Assembly: GCA_021464415.1 (NCBI GenBank)
Contig: CM038467.1
Coordinates: forward strand, 48,111,715-48,175,714
DNA: 64,000 nucleotides
Direction: 5' to 3'
From: Lonicera japonica
Taxonomy: Eukaryota > Streptophyta > Magnoliopsida > Dipsacales > Caprifoliaceae
Position numbers and translations under genes: made by a program. Under the pieces are notes generated by a model. That model was not told where the DNA came from and made no database searches. It saw only the letters and a list, made by a program, of their open reading frames with translations. Shown piece after piece: positions 24,014 through 35,839 of this stretch (its first letter is position 1; each line of letters opens with the position of its first letter).

Positions 24014-24901
24014 TGATGGTGCAAATTATTAATCCAATTTACCCTGCTAACCTCGAGCTGACACGTGGCCGTCCACGTCAACTATCAGGCCTGCTCGTGT
24101 ACAAGGAGCTCGGAGGAGCCCTATTATGACTTTGTAAGAAGGATAGAGCCCCTCGAGGGTTGGGTACATGCTCAAGGGTCAATTACGTATGACAAATTGT
24201 GAGGCTCAAGCTCCAGAGCTCTTTCGGCGAGCTCCGAAGCTCTCTCTCTCGCCCAACCACTATGCCAGAGTGGTTAGCGAAAGTATGGGCAACTGCCACC
24301 TGCTCTACAGAACACGCAGAACTCCCCTCACCTTCATTAAATGCACACCAACTACATTTAATGCACCATAATTCATGGAGAAGCAAGGTCAGAGTTGGTA
24401 CTGATTGAAGCATGGCCCCAGACCCGCTCTGGGAGCTCTGGCCACACGTCTCCTCCAGTCATATATATATAAGAAGCATTTACTTCTCCCAACAACCAAG
24501 TTTTAATCAAGTTCCAATTGAGAAGAATTAGAGAGAGACAAGACACACCACAATAAGCACAAAAGACAGAAGCAGAGCTCCATAGCTTGCTTCAGGGCAC
24601 CTCAGTTAAAGAGACTAAACTGTAGTTAGTTCATCATTCCTCTTATTGTAATATTGAGATAATAGAATAGCCAGAGAGACTTTCGTGAGTTTGTAACACT
24701 TGTTGGTTTACTATCAATACAAGGCAAACTAAGCTCCTAACTCTATTCCACAAGGAAGGACTAACCCGTATCTTCATACGAGGCCAACCTCCTCTATAAA
24801 TTCTTGACTCTCTTAAATTCAGCACCTTTACCATTCCAATCATTTGTCATAAACTTTTGACTATGTGGTCTAAAATGCCCTTCCAGTTTTTAGCACCAAT
24901 A
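24014..24901 (+). repeat. Tat element 3' LTR
   Basis: This 888-bp LTR is the partner of 13746-14638 and has the same TGATGGTGC/GCACCAATA ends. The flank ACATACAAG resumes the interrupted multimer LTR. Confidence 0.9.
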
Positions 24902-26439
24902 ACATACAAGTCTTGACTCGCTCAAGAACAACTCTAATAGTAACCTCTAGTGCAACAGCTTCCTCCTCGAATCTCTCGATTTGGAACACAGCATATCACA
25001 CGCCTCAGACTCTCTCCAATCTCCTTGATAGCCTCGCTCTTCAGTAATGGGTTCTGGATCTTTGTTCTTGGAGAAGAATAATTAATTTGGCATGAAGATA
25101 GATTCAAACCCTAGGTGGTGGTGTAATGGAAAAAGATTTTGAAAATTGTGTATATTGATTAAGAAAAGAGCGTTAATGAACTATGGGCAAGGGGTTTAAT
25201 TTATAAGAAAGAATTGAGTTAGTTTCCTTTTTGAATAAGGAAACATAAGTCAACAGATAAGATTTTACGATAAAAAATCAATGCTCAGAAACCTTGCCGG
25301 ACCGGTACACATTAGCAAAGTGTGTACCGGTCCACCATTAACTGCCGGACCGGCCCACCAAGAGAAATGTGTACCGGTCCACCATTTCGAGAAAACTGTT
25401 TTCCATAGAATTTATCAACTAGCGCCGGAGTGGTCCACATTATTACAAAGTGTACCGGTCCACCCTTTTACCAGATGGAAAACATTGATTTCCAAAGCAC
25501 CTTAGATTAAAAACAAATATCAAACTGATTTAATCACCACCTAGACTAAGAAACCATCCTATTTTACCAAGCTTACCAATATGATGACCAAAGTTTGCAT
25601 AATCTTCAGAAGCTTCTACTAAGTGAAATCTTCCAAGAATAGCTCTATTGATGCAACAAGATTACAAATGAAAAAATGTTTTTGTCGACGAAATTAAGCC
25701 AACATATAAAACCTTACAAAATGGAGGCACTAGGTTTTGCCTCAAATGGAAGAAGGTGATATGATGAAAATAAGGTTAAACTAGTAGAATTTTAGTGAGA
25801 ACCCGACTTTTTGAGCTATTATAAATATTGAAATTATATTATAAATGTAGAGTTAATATTTCTTTTGTTCACAATAAATAAGAGCAAGTAAATAGTTATT
25901 ATTTTTCTAACCAAAGTAAGTGTTGCACTACAATTTATTTACTTTTCAAAATATATATTAAAACCGAATAAAATTGAACCGAAAAGTTTGGTTTTGGTTT
26001 GGAAGATTTAGAAACCGAATCAAGCTGAAACTGTACTTTTAAATTCGATTTGCGTCACCTAATTTTCATCATTAGAAATGGGGCAAAAGGTCTTGTTTGA
26101 CAAAATTGTGTTCTAATCAAAATTATATTTTGTGCAAACGTAACTTTAAAAAATTAAAAATGCAAATTTGTTTTGCATGACTTGTTTATATTTTTTAACC
26201 AATATAATTTTTTGTGTCACTCAGGTAAACTCTAAAGTAACGGCAAACAAATCCCAATAAATAATAATACATTACTAAACAAGCAATGCAAATTTAACTT
26301 TGCATAACCCAAAAAAATTATCATGTGTATTTTATCAATAAGTAGGTTTAAAATTATAACTTGTTAAAATAACTCTAAAATACTGTTAATTAAACATTTA
26401 AACATAACAATATACTTAAAAACATGTAATATAAACCTA

Positions 26440-27644
26440 CAGTTCCTTTCCTACACACATTCGTGCGTACACACTTTCATTTTTTTTGTGGGACCCGGTG
26501 GAAATTTAACGGAGAGAAGGAATTCAATAACAGAGTTGCGTTTGTTTTTTCTTTAATTATAAAACAAAGAAAACAAAAGCTTCAGACCCATTCTCTCTCT
26601 CTCTCTCAAAAGCCAACAGAGCTACTCTCGATCTCTCTCTCCTACTCAAACTTAGCCAACGGAGCTAGACTTTCTCTCCGACTAAAACACCAGTTCTTCG
26701 TCTCCGACAAACAAACATTTTTCTGGTGGGTTTCTCTCTCTACCGAGCTCGAGATCCGGCATCTCTCCTCTCTCTCTCTCACCATAAAGACGGGTTCCTC
26801 TTTTGCAATTGAATTACATGAATTACAGTATCGAAAACTAAAGTCGAATTCAACCCAAATTCGAATGCAAATATAGTCCTCGAATTCAACAGTATCGAAA
26901 GCTAAAGGAATTTATATATCGAAAGCTATAACAAAAATACAGTCCTCGAATTCAGCCAAAGTCAAGGTCTTCGATTCACCTAGAAGCAATGCAATCTCAT
27001 TCAATCCACATTCAACAGTATTCGAATTCAACCAAAGTCCAATTCAACCCAAATTTGAATCAAAGCCAAACTTGAAATTATAACAAATATCAAACCCAAA
27101 TTTCATTGCCAAACCGAAATTAGATCAAGTATCAAACCAAATTTCAGACAAACTTCAAGAAACCCAAACATCGAAATACCTCGAATGTTGTTTTTTCGTG
27201 GCTTAGAAAATCAACTCTTAGAATAAAATCAGAAGAGTTATAATAGCCACTTACAATGTTTGTAAAGAGATAACGGATCTGGTGTGATGCCAGTGCTTCA
27301 ATGAGAGGAACCCGTCTTTATGGTGAGAGAGAGGGGAGAGATGCCGGATTTGGAGCTCCACAGAGAGAGAAACCCACCAGAAAAATGTTTGTTTGTCGGA
27401 GACAGAGAACTGGAGTTTCAGTCGGAGAAAAAGTCTAGCTCCTTTGGTTAAGTTTGAGTCAGAGAGTAGCTCTGTTGGCTTTTTCGAGAGAGAGAGAGAT
27501 AATGGGTCTGAAGCTTTTGTTTTATAAATAAAGAAAAAACAAACGCAGCTCTGTTATTGCATTCCTTCTCTCCGTTAAATTTCCGCTGGGTCCCACCGAA
27601 AAAATGAAAGTGCGTACGCACGAATGCGTGTGAGAAAGGAACTG
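26440..27644. mobile_element. Non-autonomous Mutator-like element with long TIRs
   Basis: Terminal inverted repeats of about 340-360 bp (26440-26801 and 27304-27644) open CAGTTCCTTTC and contain CATTCGTGCGTAC, CT-rich tracts and CATAAAGACGGGTTCCTC. The flanks TATAAACCTA (26430-26439) and TAAAAACCTA (27645-27654) are a 9-10 bp duplication, as for MULEs. The right arm has the undivided site near 45820-45830. The internal about 500 bp has many TTCGAATTCAA-type motifs and no transposase. A frame of 137 codons inside the left TIR has no recognisable domain. Confidence 0.85.
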
Positions 27645-28535
27645 TAAAAACCTAATTTTGTACGATACCATAAACTATAACAATTAAAAATTATACTAAA
27701 AAATTAAAGTTACATTTTTTTTAGAGTTTAGTCAAAATACACCCTTTATTTATAAAAATATTATTTCATAATTCTTTAATACATTTATTTTTTTGACAAA
27801 AGCCTCATTTTTCAATATAACATTTCTATTTTTATTTCCACTGAAATTAAAAATACCTCTAATACTAGTTAGCAAGTAAATATTTGACATTTCCTATTCA
27901 ACTGTACGTGCCATTTGTCGTGACCCTACCATCACTTTTGTTGTCCACAGACCAAAGTAGACGGAAACTACGAATCCCCAAGTTCACAATTGCCGACGTT
28001 GTGCTAGTAAAGGGACATTTATTTTTTAGTTTTAACACTTTCTTTTTTAAAAAGTTATGTGTGTTTAAACAAATATTTATCTGTATTAATAAGGCTCATA
28101 CAAGAAATTCAATTCTATTTTTTCTTAATATTATTATTAAAATTAAGGTGCAAACTTTTATATAGAAGATTGAAAGAATATATATTTTTTCTCTCGTAAT
28201 TTTGCTTAATAAAGTCTAATTACAATGTGTTTAGTTAAATATTATGAGAAAAATGACAAACATTTTTTTACAAATAATAAATTTTATTTTACCTTCATTT
28301 TCTTATGAAAGCATAAATCTAAGTTTTGCTACGTTTACTTTTTATCCTAGAAAAAAAATTATAACAAAATTGTTAATTAATTAAGACACTCTTAATAATT
28401 TTTAAAAAAGAGTGCAAAAACTAGTAAAGAAGGTGCTTTTACTAGCACCTTGCCTACGAGAATTCAAAGAATTAGAGACTGCGAATCTACACATTTTTGC
28501 TTTGTTGGAGAGAAAATTAATATCATTGAGTGAGT

Positions 28536-28680
28536 ATGTGGGTTAGAGTGAGAGCTCCGGGTAAGAATAAGATAATACTCGCCGGCGAACACATCGGCGT
28601 TCAGGGATTTGCGGTGGTGTCTGCCTCCATTGATCTCCACACCTACATTTCTCTCTCCTCCTTCGGGTATGTCTATATGC

Positions 28681-28747
<67 letters not shown>

Positions 28748-30228
28748 CCCAAATTTTGTAGAAATGTTTGTGATTGAGATTCAGTTCATATGGAATTTGC
28801 CACCATCATGATCATTGCTATCAAATTATTGGGCTTAACCGGAATGAGACGCTCTGATTTTCTTGTATTACATTAGCCTTGTTTGGGGTTTGTATGTTTC
28901 GTGCCCCTATGAAACATGACTATTTTAGACTCTTGGAGCTAAGATTGTCCTTTGATACTGTACATTTACCATTCAGTTTGAATGATTTCTTGCTAATGGA
29001 ATGGATTTATTTTGGTAAAAACAAAAGCTCCAAAGTTCTATGGAGAAGCAATCTTGTGGCAGTAGATAGAATTTAATGAAATAATCTTTTAAGAAAAATA
29101 ATCTGTAATGGAATGGATTTGGGCCAAAATCATTATTTTCAATCTAAATTTGGGATTGTCTTATATTATACACAAATGGCAGGTTTTATGTGAAGGTGAG
29201 TACCACTCAAGTATATTGCTGTGGTTTGAAACGATCGAACAAATCAGTATATTGAGTCGATTTTTCAGTTGGAGTGTGGTGAATCATTCATATTGGGTTC
29301 TCCATCAGAAAGAAAATATGATGTCTCTTGTTCAGTTTAGTTTCTCTTGTAGTTGTTAAGGGTAAAGTACCAAAACGTACCATGTACTTTACATGAAAAA
29401 TTGGAAAGTAGCCATTGGTATATAACTTAAAGGTAGGTTGGGTTGATTCAAACGGGTCATTTTCATTCGATTACAGATATTCGTTGAAATATTTTTCACC
29501 ATAGCTTTGTTTGTTTCAATACAAAGTTTAAAAAGTTTTGGGAAATAAGACACTTCTTGTAATTGTAAAGAAACATGAAAAGTTTGCGTAACTGTCTTAC
29601 TTGTCACAACCTACATAGAAACATGAAAAGTTTTTTCTCTTTGTAGCATGACGGTTTACGATTATGTTATTCAACCGATAAATTCTACCTTTCACTTACA
29701 TTATCTGCTTTGTATCTTATTTCTATTTTACTTTTAATACTCACTTTTTTCTTGCCAAACCCGTACACATAAAAATACAGGCCTTTTAAGCAATTAGTTG
29801 CTTTCATGCTATTATATACTCATGTTACCCCCTCTGTCCCAAATTAAGCGTCAATGTTCAAGATAAAACTTATTTACTATTGTAAGATTTCATATCTGAT
29901 GCTTTTCTTGTCAATGTATTTTTGGGTACTTACTGCTCTCTATTGATCAAATTTCCTTTTGCATTGGATCTTTTTCTTTGGTAGATAATGATGATATGCT
30001 AAATCTCCAGCTCAAGGATATGACCTTAGAATTTTTGTCGGCAATTGGGAGGATAAAAGAGGCACTTCCTGAATTGGGTGGTTTTGTTGCTTCATCACCC
30101 AGATCTTGCTCATCGGATACCATTAAGTCAATTGCAGGTCTAGTTGAAGTACAGAATATTCCAGAGGCAAAAGTCGGACTTGCTGCTGGAGTTAGAGCTT
30201 TTCTCTTGCTATACACATCTATCCAAGG
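28536..30228 (+). pseudogene. Mevalonate kinase fragment, exons 1-2, left copy
   Basis: Mevalonate kinase phosphorylates mevalonate in the cytosolic isoprenoid pathway. Exon 1 (28536-28666) encodes MWVRVRAPGKNKIILAGEHI..., matching the N-terminal APGK-ILAGEHAV-HG..A.A..IDL.TY of plant enzymes, but it lacks the HAV and HGS residues (12 bp shorter than the right copy). Exon 2 (29985-30228) encodes LQLKDMTLEF, GRIKEALPELGG and LVEVQNIPEAKVGLAAGVRAF. The GHMP glycine/serine ATP loop and everything downstream are absent. As read, the exon-1 and exon-2 phases do not join cleanly. This is a truncated relic made by the duplication, not an enzyme gene. Confidence 0.85.
28681..28746 (+). repeat. (TAT)n microsatellite in mevalonate kinase intron 1
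   Basis: About 21 perfect ATT/TAT triplets. The orthologous position in the right arm (45224-45234) has about three, so the expansion or contraction occurred after the duplication. Confidence 0.95.
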
Positions 30229-30390
30229 GTGTGTATTCAATCTCAATTTCACTTATAACGTTTTTCTAAGAAAATGGTTCCATATTGGGCATATATATAT
30301 AATAAATTTCAACTAAAATCTTAACTTAAGGACCTTAAATTACGGATTGAGCATTTTGGGGGGTCAAACAGATGAATTTTTTGACGAAAC

Positions 30391-30523
30391 TTGGTGGAAA
30401 TGATCTCCATGATTAGGAGATCATTTCCACCAAATTTCATTATAAAACTTACAATGGGAAGTGAGTTAACTTCAAAATTGAAATATATATGTCCAATTAA
30501 CGGAGATATATATTTCAATTTTG
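30391..30523. repeat. Two adjacent perfect hairpins
   Basis: Hairpin 1 has an 18-bp stem, 30391-30408 with 30416-30433, and a 7-nt loop. Hairpin 2 has an 18-bp stem, 30473-30490 with 30506-30523, and a 15-nt loop. They lie about 130 bp outside the abrupt end of the left duplication arm. No gene is visible between 30263 and 31260 otherwise. Confidence 0.85.
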
Positions 30524-31260
30524 GCCCAATAAGATATTGTCAATTGAGTCCAAGCTCACGTAATTTTACCTCCGGCAATATAGCCCGAACACCTGTTGCA
30601 TTCAATTAGAGCACAATATTTATCCCCCCGCTCTTAGAACATTCATCTATTTAAAAAATAAAAAAAGGATTACCCATTTTTAGATTTAAATAAATGAATT
30701 TTAGGACGATATATGGTTGTAATGAATTTTATGAAGTGTAAACCATTTGCAAATAATTCATCAATAAATTCAATTTAAAAATGGGTTTAATGAAAAAATG
30801 ACGCATATATCATTTTCAGCAGTTGGAATCTTTTTAAAAATCATCTTATCTATTTTATGATTGAATTTTTTTTTAATCTAAAATTAGCGGAGATGATAAA
30901 CCATTAAAATCACATGCACCACACTTTGTTAAAAATATTATTCATTTACCATTTCAAATATAGGGTCATCTTTTTAAAAGAGAGAAATATCTTCTTTAAA
31001 GTGGTATATATGTCGGCTTCATGTAGGTAGATGGTGATTTTGAAATTAAGGATAGGCCAGTTAGGATGTGAAAGCAAAATTTAGTCCTTGGATAAGCAAA
31101 AATATTATACATATCTAGACCACTGAGATGCAAAAACTAATACGCAACATTTGTTCAAAGTTTATTTTACATGATTTTTTTGTACTAAAGTTCTTTCAAA
31201 GGAATAAACATATTACTAGTGCATTACTCACTGGGAAATGAATCCAGTCTAGGGAGTGAC

Positions 31261-34200
31261 TTATGATTCTATAATTACATCTAAGGCCGTTGAATTATGC
31301 GAGGAATCACCCAATAAAGCTATTGAATCTGACGTAGTTTCGCTCCATGTCCTTGCCTCCACCTCTTGTTGTTGAGACTCAAGAGGCTCAGGTGGAATTT
31401 TCAAGTGTTCAACTTCACCTTCTAGCATTTTGATGACTATGTTCATCGAAGGACGTTCCAACGGATCCATTTGTATGCACCATAAGGCAACTAATGTCAT
31501 CTTTTTCACGGTTTTCTTTTCATCTTCGTCGCTACTCCTATCTCCCATTTCGATGTCCTTTCCTTTCCTTAATTGATCATACACCCAAGATGGAAAGTAT
31601 TGGCTCGATTTATCTTCATTAACTGGTACGTCCTTTAGTCCCACCATTTCCATCAATAACATTCCGAAGCTATACACATCAGCCTTGTACGATACACCTC
31701 CAATGCTTCTGTTGATCAACTCTGGAGCAACATATCCGATCGTTCCCCTAGCTGCAGTGAGAGACATGATATTGTTGTCAATTGGACACAATTTTGCGAG
31801 CCCAAAGTCGGAAACCTTTGGGACAAAGTTCTCGTCTAGAAGAACGTTATGTGGCTTGATATCAAAGTGAAGAATTTGAATGTCACAGCCTCGGTGCAGA
31901 TACTCGATCCCTCGTGCAACTCCGAGAACAATTTGGTACTTCCTCTCCCAGCTCAACGCAGGGATGTTGATGTTTCTCTCTCTGGAAAACAAATACTTTT
32001 CAAGAGACCCGTTGGGCATGAAGTCGTATACGAGAGCACGTTTGGTTCTCTCAGCACAAAATCCAACCAATCTCACGACGTTGACGTGATGAATTCTACC
32101 GATTGTAGCAACTTCATTGATGAAGTCTTGGCCGTTCGCTTTGGACTTGCCTAGTAACTTGATAGCTACAAGGCCACCGCTTTGGAGCTTTCCTTTGTAC
32201 ACAGAACCATACCCTCCTTCGCCCAATTTGTCTTTGAAACCCTTGGTCATCTTTTTGATTTCGGTGTAAGTGTACCGAATAGGCATGAGATTGTTTTGAC
32301 TTTGCAAGTAACTTTCAATCGCGTCGAACATTGATAAATGCCTTCTTTGCAGTGTATAGATTAAGAATGTTAATGCACAAGGCATCCCGCATAAAATTCT
32401 TACTACAATGTTTAATCCTGTGTAGGAAAATAAACATGATAATTAAAGGAAAAGGAAGAGGAAGAGGAGGAGGGTGGGGCCCGGGGGGTAGGGGTAGTGA
32501 TGTACGAATTTCACCATGTTGAAATTTCAATAAGTCACATACTTTGCTTACCTATGACCGGGAGTACCACGTAGAAAAGCAGCACTGTTAGAAATTCAAG
32601 AAAAGTAAGCAAAACAAAGTGGAGCGCAAGTTCTATAGATAGAAAAACAAGAATGCCAATTAAATATATATATATATGTTATAAAACCAAGATTAGTTTT
32701 AACTTCCGTGTCAAACTTTCGCTTCTTAATTTTACCCCTGCAAATTTATTTATTTTAATTAAAAATTTGCTTGCAATGAAATTAAACCATTAACCTTAAG
32801 CAATACAAGTTCATACTTAACTTGAGTCAAATTATACATATGCAAGTCGTAATTGCATTGCGTGTGCAAGGTAATATAGTATGTATATATATGTCTTAGC
32901 CATACTTTTTGACATACTAGATTACCCTGCACATGCACCAATTTGAAGAGAATAATTAGCAAAGATGATAATTAAGGACGTGGCCAACTATGAAGCACAG
33001 AAACGGTACGACATGGGGGTATGACAAATCTTAAATAACCGATACATGAGCATGGCGAGGGACACATTTATAAATAAATAAATAAATATATACATATTTA
33101 AAATCATATATATAATAATATGCATTACACAAAGTCATATCCAAAGAAGACTAATACCAAGAAACCCAACCTATTTTTGAAAGGCAAAAATATGGGTTGA
33201 TTTGTTGTTTTAAAAATTGGCCCCCTTTTTAAAAATTTGTTACCCTGCCGTGTCCAAGGAGTACTCGTACCCGTGTCGTACCGGTATCCAATGTTTTTTT
33301 AAATATCTATTATATCCGACATGCCACGTGGCTTGTCCATTTTGTCCGTACCCGTGTCCGTGGAGTGTCCAAACAGGTACACCGCCCAAACTGAAGTACC
33401 CGCGCTTCCTAGGTGGCCAAGTATGACACATCTTCGTTGGCGGTTGAAATCCATCCTAGCTTCATAATTTGATATAGATTGAACCATTACAGTTTCAATT
33501 GGAAGTAGCATAGTTGCTCTATTTAAGAGTTCAATCGAGCTAGCTTGTTCAATCTGAATAGTCCGATTCACATTGTCTTTTTGTGTATTCAACATAGTTT
33601 AAGGACAACTACTCAACCTATACAACTTTTATTTTTCAATGTACTTTATAGTTTAGCATGACGTACTTCTTAGTTTCAATGCATCAAATTACATCCTTAT
33701 GCCATATATTTATTTTTTTCTCTTTTGTGCTCGGGTACATGCATTTTTCACAAGATGAGGGAAAGTTTACTCACATATAAGAGTTCCCCATGGCTTAAGT
33801 TCGAGTGGACCTACATTGTCGAGGGAAAGAATAATATCAGACAGTATATGGAACATTTTTAAATAAAAAACATAGAGTGAAACTAAATCTTGAAAGTTAA
33901 AATACCATAGCTACACACTTCAATTTAAGATGTGCAAGATTCTAAATGGCTTGAAAAGAAAAAAGCTTGCAAACTGTATTTCATATTCATTTTAAATAAG
34001 AGAGATAGATGCAGTTATGAGAAACGGTAGTCAAGATGATAACTTGATAACTTCAAACATGGAAGACAAGAATTGGAAATTACAAACAACAATAACATAA
34101 AAGAAGAAAACAATATCAGTTCTTTCCATTCAAATTTAATGTTAGACTTTTAGAGCTGTGTCACAAATTTATAGAAAATGTATATTGTAGTTTTGAGCAT

Positions 34201-35792
34201 GCAAAGTGAACTAATGAAGATCAGAAATTAAAACCCACATTGAGAATAATGGTTAATGAGAGTTCATATATATATATAGCAAATTAATATGATAGGACAA
34301 TGACGAAGTTTGCCAAGTAGATGTGTAGACTGTAGACAACGGCACAGCCCAGGGAGGGCTAGCCCGGCTATAGCCTGGGCCCAATTCAAAGAACACCACA
34401 TGTGAGTGACCTTAAGCCTGCGAAAAAGGCAAGGTGCAGGGACTCGACCCAAGGACTCATACAACACGTTAAGATATCAGCAATAAAATTAAAAACCCTT
34501 TTCTAAAAAACATAAAATTATTTGAAACATCATATTTTAATACTTAACTATGATCACTTGTGCTCAAAAAAATAAAAATAAACTATGATTATATATATAT
34601 TAGTGTAGATAATTATTCCATGTCTCCAATTGATATCATTACTTTAACACTTATTAGAAGTTACTAATTCAACTTAATCCAAGTCAATCGCACAAGTTAT
34701 TTTCGACCGTCAGATTTGATTAATTTATTATGTCTCAAAAGGAGATGAACTAATTAGAAAAATTCCTAAATAAATAAATAAGACTACCAATTTGATACAG
34801 AAGAAGTGCATTATTTTACCTCTTAGTGTAATTTAAATTAAATTTATTATTTGCTCTAAAAAGCAGATTAGAACAGTGTTAAACAAGCAGAGTAGATTAA
34901 TGAAGGTGAAAAATTAGTCATTCTTATTTACACACCGTGATATAATGGTTATAAGTGTTGAGATTTAGAGCAAAATTTTAGATCATTGAATAAAAAGTAA
35001 TGAAGTCCAAAGCTAATTTTTCAATTACTTTTATTTCTTACCACACGGGAAGTCTGATGCTATAATGGGAATATAACAACCATATGGGAAGATGGAAGAA
35101 TTGTCACTTTTCCACGAAAGCTCGAAACCATATAACAAGGCATTGCGGATGTCTGAAAATGAAAGGTTGGATTCATCCTTAACTGGCCACGATGTCATCA
35201 CCATTAGCTCTATACTGCAGGAGTCTAACAAGTCTGATGCAGTCATACGGCCAAACTTTAGATAGGAAAATGAAGTAGTAGTGCTATTTCTACTTGTGCC
35301 ATTGATACAAGGAGCAGCGTCCACGTAGAGAGGAGAATTCACCCGATACGGACATTTTATAGAATATACAGGCTTCGATATTTCATGATATCCCGACTCA
35401 ATATCGTAAGTCCTGTATACGTCTCGACGTAAGAAGTCTAACGTGGTCAAAGAATAGTGAGGAAGGGAGGAACAATTGTCCTTCTGTATAGTAGCATCGA
35501 CAAGGCGGATTGTGAAGTTCTGGTAATTGATAGCTTGAACGAAATATTTATGGGAATTCAAGTACAAAACTGTAAGATTGAGATTGTCTTCACAAGCAAG
35601 TTTGTACTTTGGGTCACCACAGATCTCTGGATCCCCTTTTAATCGAAAAGGATTCTTTATGTTATGGATATTGCCACAAGATGAAGGCTTGCAGTCACCA
35701 CTTTGCTTACCATTTGAAGTTTGAGCGAATAGGGCAAGAACAAGCACTGCGAAATATGAAAGAATGATGCTTCTTCTCGGCATCGTGGGCAT
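31261..35792 (-). CDS. LRK10-like receptor kinase (rust resistance kinase Lr10-type)
   Basis: Plasma-membrane receptor kinase, 662 aa. Predicted exons are 35792-35042, 32632-32552 and 32417-31261, all GT-AG with phases 1 and 1 agreeing. Exon 1 has a signal peptide ([20 protein letters not shown]) and a GUB_WAK_bind ectodomain ([23 protein letters not shown]), with several N-glycosylation sites. The C-terminal cysteine cluster usual in this family is reduced to GCY and PC. The exon 2-3 boundary supplies the hydrophobic segment and the LRK10L signature [15 protein letters not shown]. The kinase has [23 protein letters not shown] (non-RD), DFGLAK and GYVAPE, with all catalytic residues present. 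The start at 35792 is the first Met; 35783 is an alternative. Intron 1 (2.4 kb) holds repeats. No inactivating change is seen. Confidence 0.9.
32985..33430. repeat. Degenerate dispersed repeat in LRK10L intron 1
   Basis: Bounded by GAAGCACAGAAACGGTACGAC at the left and by alternating GTGTCCGTGGAGTGTCC / GTACCCGTGTCC motifs at the right. Such 'cgtgtccgtgtcc' blocks are common in dispersed plant repeats. There is no coding sequence and I cannot assign a family. Confidence 0.4.
34310..34470 (-). repeat. Possible SINE-like or MITE remnant in LRK10L intron 1
   Basis: A GC-rich island (AGGGCTAGCCCGGCTATAGCC) with, on the minus strand, GGGTCGAGTCCC, which resembles a pol III B box. No convincing A box or tail is seen. 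Confidence 0.25.
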
Positions 35793-35839
35793 GTGCGTAT
35801 GTGTGTGTGCGCGAGAGAGAAAGAGAGAGTTAATGTAAT

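Larger units (their letters stand above)
13746..24901 (+). mobile_element. Ty3/gypsy Tat-lineage retrotransposon (decayed, 11.2 kb)
   Basis: The LTRs at 13746-14638 and 24014-24901 open TGATGGTGC and close GCACCAATA. A primer site TGGCGCCGTCTGTGGGAA follows the 5' LTR and a polypurine tract AGGATAGGGGCAA precedes the 3' LTR. Between them lie gag, protease, reverse transcriptase/RNase H and integrase remnants on the plus strand, then a tandem-repeat block, then a spliced antisense gene on the minus strand. Plus-strand gag-pol followed by an antisense ORF before the 3' LTR is characteristic of Tat-lineage elements. Many in-frame stops, a protease active-site change and an integrase deletion make it non-autonomous. 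The flanking 5-mers ACGCA/ACATA are decayed copies of ACGTA. Confidence 0.9.
5078..25718 (-). mobile_element. Tandem multimer of a non-autonomous LTR retrotransposon (4 LTRs, 3 internal regions)
   Basis: On the minus strand the array reads LTR-internal-LTR-internal-LTR-internal-LTR. The LTRs are 5078-6156, 6935-7433 plus 10124-10656, 11493-12619, and 13449-13745 plus 24907-25718. The internal regions are 6157-6934, 10657-11492 and 12620-13448. LTRs are about 1.1 kb, opening TGTAAGGTTTTATATG and closing TATAGTTTTTCA on the minus strand. Each internal region has a tRNA-Met-like primer site (TTGGTATCAAAA) next to the LTR end and a polypurine tract (ATGGGGGAGTTT) at the other end. It holds only a short acidic reading frame and no reverse transcriptase, so it is LARD/TR-GAG-like and must be mobilised in trans. 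A later gypsy LTR interrupts LTR2 and a Tat element interrupts LTR4. The outer ends carry matching AAATG duplications. Confidence 0.85.
13449..25718 (-). repeat. Multimer LTR 4, interrupted by the Tat element
   Basis: The LTR is split at 13745/24902. The piece 13449-13745 and the piece 24907-25718 together give about 1.1 kb, with the normal end ACCTTACA at 25718 followed by the AAATG duplication. The interruption point carries the Tat element's 5-bp duplication (ACGCA left, ACATA right). Intact LTR copies read ACGTA there, so each flank differs from the ancestral target by one transition. Confidence 0.85.
25719..30262. repeat. Inverted segmental duplication, left arm (inner part)
   Basis: It aligns in reverse with about 43098-46551. 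The aligned parts are the flank with GAGGCACTAGGTTTTGCCTC, the GGTTTTGGTTTGG block, the mevalonate kinase promoter and exon 1, intron 1, and exon 2. Homology stops abruptly after AACGTTTTTCT (30262; partner 43098), a few tens of bases into the intron after exon 2. A MULE (26440-27644) is present only in this arm. Confidence 0.85.

Noticed and set aside
28530..28811. Frames with poly-Tyr or poly-Asn tracts
   Set aside because: They are the TAT microsatellite read in frame. Only the first part corresponds to mevalonate kinase exon 1.
28536..30228. A functional mevalonate kinase gene
   Set aside because: Only the first two exons exist in either arm, the exon phases do not join cleanly, and the catalytic GHMP region is absent.
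31849..32154. Plus-strand frames over the minus-strand kinase, and minus-strand frames over the plus-strand kinase (40939-41616)
   Set aside because: Antisense shadows of conserved kinase codons.
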